Below are positions 58,614-64,000 of a stretch of 64,000 nt of DNA, piece by piece. Under the pieces are notes generated by a model. That model saw only the letters and a program-made list of their open reading frames with translations. It was not told where the DNA came from and searched no databases. Made by a program: the position numbers and the translations under genes. Origin of the DNA: Natronocella acetinitrilica (GTDB lineage: Bacteria > Pseudomonadota > Gammaproteobacteria > Nitrococcales > Aquisalimonadaceae). The stretch is taken from NCBI RefSeq assembly GCF_024170285.1, contig NZ_JALJXV010000001.1, positions 434,001 through 498,000 of the forward strand, in the 5' to 3' direction. The stretch's first letter is position 1, and each line of letters begins with the position of its first letter.

Positions 58614-60509
58614 GTGGATTATCCAGAGCGCTTCGATGTAATCGTGGTTGGCGGCGGACACGCCGGGACCGAGGCTGCGCTGGCGGCGGCGCGCTCCGGT
58701 GCGCGCACGCTATTGCTCAGCCACAGCATTGAAACCATCGGCCAGATGAGCTGCAACCCGGCCATCGGTGGTATCGGCAAGGGCCATCTTGTGCGCGAGA
58801 TCGACGCCCTGGGCGGGCTCATGGCCCGAGCCGCCGACCTGGGCGGTATCCAGTTCCGTACCCTCAACGCCCGCAAGGGGCCGGCAGTTCGTGCTACCCG
58901 TGCCCAGGCTGATCGTGCCCTCTACCGCGCCGCGGTGCGCGAGGCCGTGGAGAACCAGCCGGGCCTGCGTCTGTTCCAGCAGGCCGTGGATGACATCATC
59001 ATTGAGGGGGATCGCATCACAGGGGTGGTGACCCAGATGGGCCTGAGGTTTTACGCCTCCGCCGTGGTGCTCACCGTGGGCACCTTTCTCGGTGGGCGCA
59101 TTCACATCGGCATGCAGAACCACGAAGGCGGCCGGGCCGGTGACCCGCCCTCCAACGCCCTGGCGCGCAAGCTGCGGGAGCGACCCTTTACCGTGGGCCG
59201 GCTCAAGACCGGTACGCCGCCGCGCATCGACGGCAAGACCATCGACTACAGCCGCCTCTCCGAGCAGCCGGGGGACAGCCCCGAGCCGGTTTTTTCTTTC
59301 CTGGGAGATCGTGGTCAGCACCCCCGGCAGGTGAGCTGCTGGATTACCCACACCAACAGCCGCACCCACGACATCATCCGCGGCGGGCTTGATCGCTCAC
59401 CCATGTACGCCGGCGAGATCGAGGGCGTGGGTCCGCGCTATTGCCCGTCAGTGGAAGACAAGGTGGTCCGCTTTGCCGACAAGGACTCCCACCAGATCTT
59501 CATCGAGCCTGAGGGTCTGGGCACCAATGAGGTCTACCCCAACGGCATCTCCACCAGCCTGCCCTTCGATGTGCAGCTGGAGCTGGTTCGCAGCTGTGTC
59601 GGCCTGGAGCAGGCGCATATCACCCGGCCGGGCTACGCCATCGAATACGACTACTTCGACCCCCGGGGTCTGCGCCCCAGTCTGGAGACCCGCCATGTGG
59701 CCGGGCTATATTTCGCCGGCCAGATCAACGGCACCACCGGCTATGAAGAGGCGGCTGCCCAGGGTCTGCTGGCGGGAATCAATGCCGCCCGCGCCAGCCG
59801 CGATGAAGCCCCGTGGTGCCCGCGCCGCGATGAAGCCTACCTGGGGGTGCTGGTGGATGACCTCATCACCCGCGGCACCCAGGAGCCCTATCGCATGTTC
59901 ACCAGCCGCGCCGAGTATCGGCTGATGCTGCGCGAGGACAACGCCGATCTCCGCCTAACGCCCATGGGCCGTGACCTGGGCCTGGTGGATGACCACCGCT
60001 GGGCTGCCTTCGAGGCAAAGCGCGAAGCCGTCGAGCGGGAACAGCAGCGGCTCCGTGACACCCTCATACGCCCCGGTGATCTGGGTGGCGCGGAGGCCGA
60101 ACGCGTGCTCGGTGGCCCGATGCGGCGCGAGCAGCACCTGGATGACCTGCTGCGCCGCCCGGAGGTGGACTACCGCAGCCTGGTCAGCCTGTCGGCGGTT
60201 GATGATCCCGGGCTTGCCGCCGACGTGATCGAACAAGTGGAGATCCAGGCCAAGTACGCCGGCTACCTGGAGCGCCAGCGCGAGGACGTGGCGCGCAACC
60301 AGCGCCATGAATCCATGGCCATCCCGGATGATCTGGACTACGACGCCGTATCGGGCCTGTCCAGCGAGGTTCGCCAGAAGCTGATCGCCGCCCGGCCGGC
60401 CACCGTGGGTCAGGCAGCACGGCTCTCGGGCGTTACGCCGGCGGCGGTGTCGCTGCTGCTGGTGCACCTGCGCCGCGGCGACCCCGCCACACAACGCCGG
60501 CGGGCATGA
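58614..60509 (+). CDS. mnmG: tRNA uridine 5-carboxymethylaminomethyl modification enzyme MnmG (GidA)
   Basis: A 631-residue FAD enzyme that works with MnmE. The FAD motif [17 protein letters not shown] is at the N-terminus; [23 protein letters not shown] and NTRKGPA-like [14 protein letters not shown] follow, and the C-terminal helical domain (QLRSL-like [15 protein letters not shown]) binds MnmE and tRNA. GTG was preferred because GGGAG lies 8 nt upstream; an ATG 6 nt earlier is very close to that site. It overlaps rsmG by 4 nt. Confidence 0.96.
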   Translation: MDYPERFDVIVVGGGHAGTEAALAAARSGARTLLLSHSIETIGQMSCNPAIGGIGKGHLVREIDALGGLMARAADLGGIQFRTLNARKGPAVRATRAQADRALYRAAVREAVENQPGLRLFQQAVDDIIIEGDRITGVVTQMGLRFYASAVVLTVGTFLGGRIHIGMQNHEGGRAGDPPSNALARKLRERPFTVGRLKTGTPPRIDGKTIDYSRLSEQPGDSPEPVFSFLGDRGQHPRQVSCWITHTNSRTHDIIRGGLDRSPMYAGEIEGVGPRYCPSVEDKVVRFADKDSHQIFIEPEGLGTNEVYPNGISTSLPFDVQLELVRSCVGLEQAHITRPGYAIEYDYFDPRGLRPSLETRHVAGLYFAGQINGTTGYEEAAAQGLLAGINAARASRDEAPWCPRRDEAYLGVLVDDLITRGTQEPYRMFTSRAEYRLMLREDNADLRLTPMGRDLGLVDDHRWAAFEAKREAVEREQQRLRDTLIRPGDLGGAEAERVLGGPMRREQHLDDLLRRPEVDYRSLVSLSAVDDPGLAADVIEQVEIQAKYAGYLERQREDVARNQRHESMAIPDDLDYDAVSGLSSEVRQKLIAARPATVGQAARLSGVTPAAVSLLLVHLRRGDPATQRRRA

Positions 60510-61141
60510 CGGCATTCCCCCGCGAGGCACTCGGCGGGCTGCTTGATCGGGGCATGGCCGAACTGCCGGACGTGCCCCCGGAAGCCCGGGAGCTCCTGCT
60601 GGACTATCTCGCCCTGCTGCACCGCTGGAACCGGGTCTACAACCTCTCGGCTGTTCGAGATCCTGCCGCCATGGTGACGCTCCATGTGCTGGACAGTCTT
60701 GTTGTCCTGCCCTGGCTGCGTGGCCAGAGACTGCTAGACGTGGGCAGTGGTGCCGGACTGCCGGGCCTGCCTCTCGCCATCTGCCGGCCCGAGCTCGCGG
60801 TGACTCTTCTGGACAGCAACAGCAAGAAAACCCGGTTTCTGCGCCAGTGCGTGGCCGACCTGGGCCTTGCCAACGTCGACGTGGTGCATGCCCGTGTCGA
60901 GGATTACCGCCCTGATGCGCTGTTCGACTGCATCATCTCCCGCGCCTTTGCCCGGACTGATACCTTCGTGAACAGTAGTGCCGGGCTAATGGCTGCCGGC
61001 GGTTGCCTGCTTGCCATGAAGGGCCGCCCCGATGACGATGATCCGGGGGGCAAAGCCTGGCAGAGCAAGACCATGGCGCTTGCAGTGCCGGGGCTTGATG
61101 CGGCTCGCACTCTGGTGCGGATCGAAGCCGCCACGATTTGA
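60506..61141 (+). CDS. rsmG: 16S rRNA (guanine(527)-N7)-methyltransferase RsmG (GidB)
   Basis: A 211-residue SAM methyltransferase acting on G527 of 16S rRNA. The SAM motif [12 protein letters not shown] is at 76-87; [17 protein letters not shown] precedes it and [12 protein letters not shown] follows, as in the family. The ATG overlaps the mnmG stop, so the two are translationally coupled. It is followed by parA after 59 nt. Confidence 0.95.
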   Translation: MTAFPREALGGLLDRGMAELPDVPPEARELLLDYLALLHRWNRVYNLSAVRDPAAMVTLHVLDSLVVLPWLRGQRLLDVGSGAGLPGLPLAICRPELAVTLLDSNSKKTRFLRQCVADLGLANVDVVHARVEDYRPDALFDCIISRAFARTDTFVNSSAGLMAAGGCLLAMKGRPDDDDPGGKAWQSKTMALAVPGLDAARTLVRIEAATI

Positions 61142-61200
61142 TATGCTACTGTGCTGCGTCAAAACGCCCGGTTAGGGCGTCATCATTCAGCGGAGCGGTC

Positions 61201-61986
61201 ATGGCCAGGATCATCGCAATCGCCAATCAGAAAGGGGGCGTCGGCAAGACCACCACCTGCGTGAATCTTGCAGCTGCGCTGGCCATGAACCGCCGTCGGA
61301 TCCTGCTTGTGGACCTGGACCCCCAGGGTAACGCGACCGTGGGTTGCGGTGTCGACAAGGACAGCGATCGGCCCACCGGCTACGAAGTCCTGATGGACCA
61401 GGTGAACATACGCGAGGCCATCGTCACCGTGGAGGAGTGCGGGTTTGACCTGCTGCCGGGTAATGGTGATCTGACGGCGGCGGAGGTGGCGTTGATGGAC
61501 GCCCAGGGCCGTGAGCAGCACCTGCGGCGCCAGCTGGCGCGGATTCGCCAGGATTACGATTACATCCTGATCGACTGTCCCCCTTCCCTCAACATACTGA
61601 CGATCAACGCCCTGGTCGCCGCACATGGGGTGCTCATCCCGATTCAGTGCGAGTACTACGCACTGGAAGGCCTGACTGCCCTGTTGAACACCATCAGCCG
61701 CGTGCAGCAGAGCGCCAATCGTGAACTGCAGATCCAGGGTCTGCTGCGCACCATGTTCGATCCGCGCAACAACCTCGCCAACCAGGTCGGCGCGCAGTTG
61801 CTGCGGCATTTCCCGAAACAGGTCTACAGTACGCAGATACCACGCAACGTGCGGCTTGCCGAGGCGCCCAGCCACGGCCAGCCGGCAATCCAGTACGACC
61901 GCTATTCCCGTGGCTCCCTGGCCTACATGGCGTTGGCCAGCGAGCTGATCCGCAAGGACATGCAGGTCACGGCGGCAAGTGCATGA
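61201..61986 (+). CDS. parA: Chromosome partitioning ATPase ParA (Soj)
   Basis: A 261-residue Walker-type ATPase with the deviant motif QKGGVGKTT (10-18), DLDPQGNAT and the DYILIDCPPSL Walker B. It binds DNA non-specifically and moves ParB-parS complexes. The ATG has CGGAG upstream; the open frame before it has no similarity. It forms an operon with parB; the probable parS sites lie about 14 kb away beyond the origin. Confidence 0.96.
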   Translation: MARIIAIANQKGGVGKTTTCVNLAAALAMNRRRILLVDLDPQGNATVGCGVDKDSDRPTGYEVLMDQVNIREAIVTVEECGFDLLPGNGDLTAAEVALMDAQGREQHLRRQLARIRQDYDYILIDCPPSLNILTINALVAAHGVLIPIQCEYYALEGLTALLNTISRVQQSANRELQIQGLLRTMFDPRNNLANQVGAQLLRHFPKQVYSTQIPRNVRLAEAPSHGQPAIQYDRYSRGSLAYMALASELIRKDMQVTAASA

Positions 61987-62002
61987 TAATGGGCGGACTG
62001 TG

Positions 62003-62854
62003 ATGAGCAAGAAGCGAGGACTGGGCAAGGGTCTGGATGCACTGCTGGGCAGCGCCACCAGCGCCAACCCGGATGACGGCGGTACCCTGCGACGCCTGCC
62101 TGTGGATCTGCTGCAACGTGGCCGCTACCAGCCCCGCCGTGACATGGACCCGGCGGCGCTGCAGGAACTGGCCGACTCCATTCGCAGCCAGGGTATCCTG
62201 CAACCGCTGGTGGTCCGGGCGATTGACGAGGAGCGCTACGAGATCGTCGCCGGTGAACGGCGCTGGCGTGCCGCCCAGCTGGCCGGTCTAGACCGGGTGC
62301 CGGCCATCGTCCGGGAAATCCCCGATGAGGTGGCCCTTGCCGTTGGCCTGATCGAGAACATCCAGCGGGAGGACCTGAATCCCCTGGAAGAGGCATTCGC
62401 CCTGGAGCGCCTGATCGACGAGTTCGGCATGACGCACCAGGCCGTCTCGGAGGCCGTCGGTCGCTCACGGGCCGCCGTCTCGAACCTCCTGCGCCTGCTT
62501 GAGCTGAACGACGACGTCAAGCGACTGGTCGCCGAGGGGCGGCTCGAAATGGGCCATGCCCGCGCCCTGGCGGCTCTCAAGGGCGGTGTGCAGAGTGAGG
62601 TTGCCGCCCGAGTGGTCGCCAGGGCACTGTCGGTGCGGGCCACGGAAAGCATTGTTCGAAAATTGCTTGAAAGTGAGCGCCCTGGTCGCCGTCCGCAGAA
62701 GCTCGACCCGGATATCCGTCGTCTTCAGGATGATCTCACCGACCGCCTCGGGGCGAGCGTTCAGATCCAGCAGAGTCGTGGTGGCGCTGGCAAGCTCGTG
62801 ATCCAGTACACCAGTCTGGATGAACTCGATGGCATTCTGGGGCGCATCCGCTAG
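62003..62854 (+). CDS. parB: Chromosome partitioning protein ParB (Spo0J)
   Basis: A 283-residue CTPase and parS-binding protein. The ParA-contacting N-terminus is MSKKRGLGKGLDALLG; the CTP-binding box has GERRWRAAQLAGL; ENIQREDLNPLEEA and the helix-turn-helix MTHQAVSEAVGRSRAAVSNLLRLL bind parS. A C-terminal dimer domain closes the protein. The chosen ATG gives the common N-terminus. It follows parA after 16 nt. Confidence 0.96.
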   Translation: MSKKRGLGKGLDALLGSATSANPDDGGTLRRLPVDLLQRGRYQPRRDMDPAALQELADSIRSQGILQPLVVRAIDEERYEIVAGERRWRAAQLAGLDRVPAIVREIPDEVALAVGLIENIQREDLNPLEEAFALERLIDEFGMTHQAVSEAVGRSRAAVSNLLRLLELNDDVKRLVAEGRLEMGHARALAALKGGVQSEVAARVVARALSVRATESIVRKLLESERPGRRPQKLDPDIRRLQDDLTDRLGASVQIQQSRGGAGKLVIQYTSLDELDGILGRIR

Positions 62855-62879
62855 CCGGGTAATCGCCGCAGTGGCGGCG

Positions 62880-62908
62880 TTGACCGAATAGGGTCGAGTC
62901 TTTATACT
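62880..62908 (+). promoter_or_regulatory. Sigma-70 promoter of the atp operon
   Basis: TTGACC (62880-62885) and TATACT (62903-62908) are separated by 17 nt, near-consensus on both boxes. It lies about 140 nt before atpI and 26 nt after parB. It is the best sigma-70 promoter seen in the window. Confidence 0.85.
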
Positions 62909-63046
62909 CCGCACCTCAATGCTGTCGGGCCACGGGGAAAAGTGACCTAGACATGAGCATTTAGAGCTGTTTACCAGCAGCATTCCGGGACCCGGACCAG
63001 CCAAGCAGGGCGCTTGCTGGGGCCGGCATTCGCGCGACCGTGAATC

Positions 63047-63421
63047 ATGGAAACGAAGCGAGTTCTCGGAGTTCTGTTTTCCACCCAGGCGAGCGTAACC
63101 GTATTGGGAGCGGCTGTCTGGTGGGCGCTGGTAGATAGCTGGCACGGGCTGGCGGCCGTGGGTGGTGGCATCGCTGTGATGTTCCCCACGCTGATTTTTG
63201 CAGCCATCGTGTTTTCGGTTTCTCCGGATGCTCCGCCCAAGCGCATTCTCGGGGCGTTCTACCGGGGGGAAGCGATCAAGATCGGGGCCACGGTCCTGAT
63301 GCTGGTGGTCCTGCTGCAGTGGTTCAGTACCACGCCGCTCCCCCTTCTGACGACGTACATATTGGCGATCCTCCTGTATTGGCCAGCGCTCCTCGTGGGT
63401 GTGGGCCGACGACCACGGTGA
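63047..63421 (+). CDS. atpI: ATP synthase subunit I
   Basis: A 124-residue membrane protein with four hydrophobic segments, the accessory subunit of F-type ATP synthase thought to help c-ring assembly. AVGGGIAVMFPTLIFA, FYRGEAIKI and ILLYWPALLVG are characteristic. It lies 7 nt before atpB and is the first gene of the atp operon. Confidence 0.9.
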   Translation: METKRVLGVLFSTQASVTVLGAAVWWALVDSWHGLAAVGGGIAVMFPTLIFAAIVFSVSPDAPPKRILGAFYRGEAIKIGATVLMLVVLLQWFSTTPLPLLTTYILAILLYWPALLVGVGRRPR

Positions 63422-63428
63422 GAGCGAG

Positions 63429-64000
63429 ATGAACGACGACGGCCCAGACGTTAGTGGCTACATTGGTCACCACCTTACGAACTGGCAGATTGGCGAAGGC
63501 TTCTGGGCCATCCATGCCGACGCCCTGATCGTCTCTTCCCTGCTCGGCGCCCTCTTCTGTTTCGTGTTCTGGCTGGCGGCCCGGCACGCCACCGCCGGTG
63601 TGCCCGGCGGTCTGCAGAATTTTGTCGAGATGATGCTCGAGCTGATCGGGGGTCTCGTCAAGGAGACCTTCCACCACAAGAACAAGCTGGTGGCTCCCCT
63701 GGCGTTGACCATCTTCGTGTGGGTGTTCCTCATGAACCTCATGGATCTGGTTCCCATCGACGTGGCACCAGATACCATGCATGCCCTTGGCTGGGACTAC
63801 TTCAAGATCCTGCCCACCGCGAACATGAACGTGACCTTTGGGCTGTCGCTGGCGGTGCTCGGGCTCATTATCGTATTCAGCTTCAAGTACAAGGGTGCTG
63901 GCGGCTTTGCCAAGGAGCTGCTGACCCATCCGTTCGGTCCGTGGATGGCCCCGTTCAACCTGGTGCTGAACTTCGTCGAGCTGCTGGCCAAGCCCATCTC
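63429..64000 (+). CDS. atpB: ATP synthase F0 subunit a (5' part)
   Basis: The first 190 codons of the a subunit; the gene runs off the end of the window. It begins MNDDGPDVSGYIGHHLTNWQ, followed by hydrophobic helices (LIVSSLLGALFCFVFWLAA; LALTIFVWVFLMNLMDLVPID) and PTANMNVTFGLSLAV, a conserved block. The proton-path arginine lies beyond the visible part. The parB-atpI-atpB order is the usual one near the origin. Confidence 0.95.
   Translation, partial: MNDDGPDVSGYIGHHLTNWQIGEGFWAIHADALIVSSLLGALFCFVFWLAARHATAGVPGGLQNFVEMMLELIGGLVKETFHHKNKLVAPLALTIFVWVFLMNLMDLVPIDVAPDTMHALGWDYFKILPTANMNVTFGLSLAVLGLIIVFSFKYKGAGGFAKELLTHPFGPWMAPFNLVLNFVELLAKPI

Overview
The window is about 64 kb of GC-rich gammaproteobacterial chromosome around the replication origin. 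The gene order is the conserved gammaproteobacterial one: dnaA-dnaN-recF-gyrB on one side, rpmH-rnpA-yidD-yidC-mnmE-mnmG-rsmG-parA-parB-atpI-atpB on the other, and argH back to back with algZ-algR-hemC-hemD-hemY. The HemD-HemX fusion, SecB, the UbiE/J/B set and the NtrBC/GlnA block point to a non-enteric lineage. An Ectothiorhodospiraceae/Chromatiales-like host is my inference, not proven by anything seen here. No rRNA, tRNA, CRISPR array, insertion sequence or plasmid genes were recognised.

Layout: 1-8.1 kb holds the 3' part of a large NAD-glutamate dehydrogenase, an esterase, MaeB and a quinone oxidoreductase. 8.1-14.2 kb (minus) holds hemY, hemDX, hemC and the LytTR-type pair algR/algZ, with argH divergent. 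15.8-16.1 kb is a gene-free stretch with two copies of an unusual palindromic repeat. 16.2-26.4 kb holds a carboxylesterase, lptM-lysA-dapF-DUF484-xerC, hslVU behind a sigma-32-like promoter, and DUF971-ubiE-ubiJ-ubiB. 26.5-28.2 kb is a small accessory pocket: a secreted unknown, YcgL, and an S24-type repressor divergent from a Ner-like regulator. 28.3-33.4 kb (minus) holds motB, motA, yibQ, ctpA and envC. 33.4-36.6 kb holds a rhodanese, secB, gpsA, trmL and a small outer-membrane-type protein. 36.6-41.5 kb is the nitrogen control block ntrC-ntrB-DUF4124-glnA, with NtrC sites and a sigma-54 promoter visible. 41.5-46.7 kb holds an unknown helical protein and glyQ-glyS-gmhB-plsC. Two tandem parS-like palindromes follow plsC. 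46.8-53.0 kb is gyrB, recF, dnaN and dnaA, with a probable oriC between dnaA and dnaN. 53.2-64 kb is the rpmH-to-atpB side, with a third copy of the repeat after mnmE and a DUF1704/QEGLA protein with a metallopeptidase-like motif.

The most notable observation is the dispersed repeat. Three copies share a 60-nt core (52-58 of 60 identical pairwise). Each core is enclosed by long inverted arms whose sequence differs at every locus but which always pair with each other. Read in one orientation, every mismatch in the arms becomes a G-U wobble. In that same orientation the core forms two hairpins whose six-base loops all fit A-N-G-G-A-N, the CsrA/RsmA recognition loop. This suggests a family of structured RNAs, possibly CsrA/RsmA-binding, in 3' regions. 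Other points worth attention are the parS pair, the AT-rich origin, the sigma-32 hslVU promoter, the NtrC/sigma-54 architecture, the S24 repressor without its catalytic serine, and the HemD-HemX fusion.
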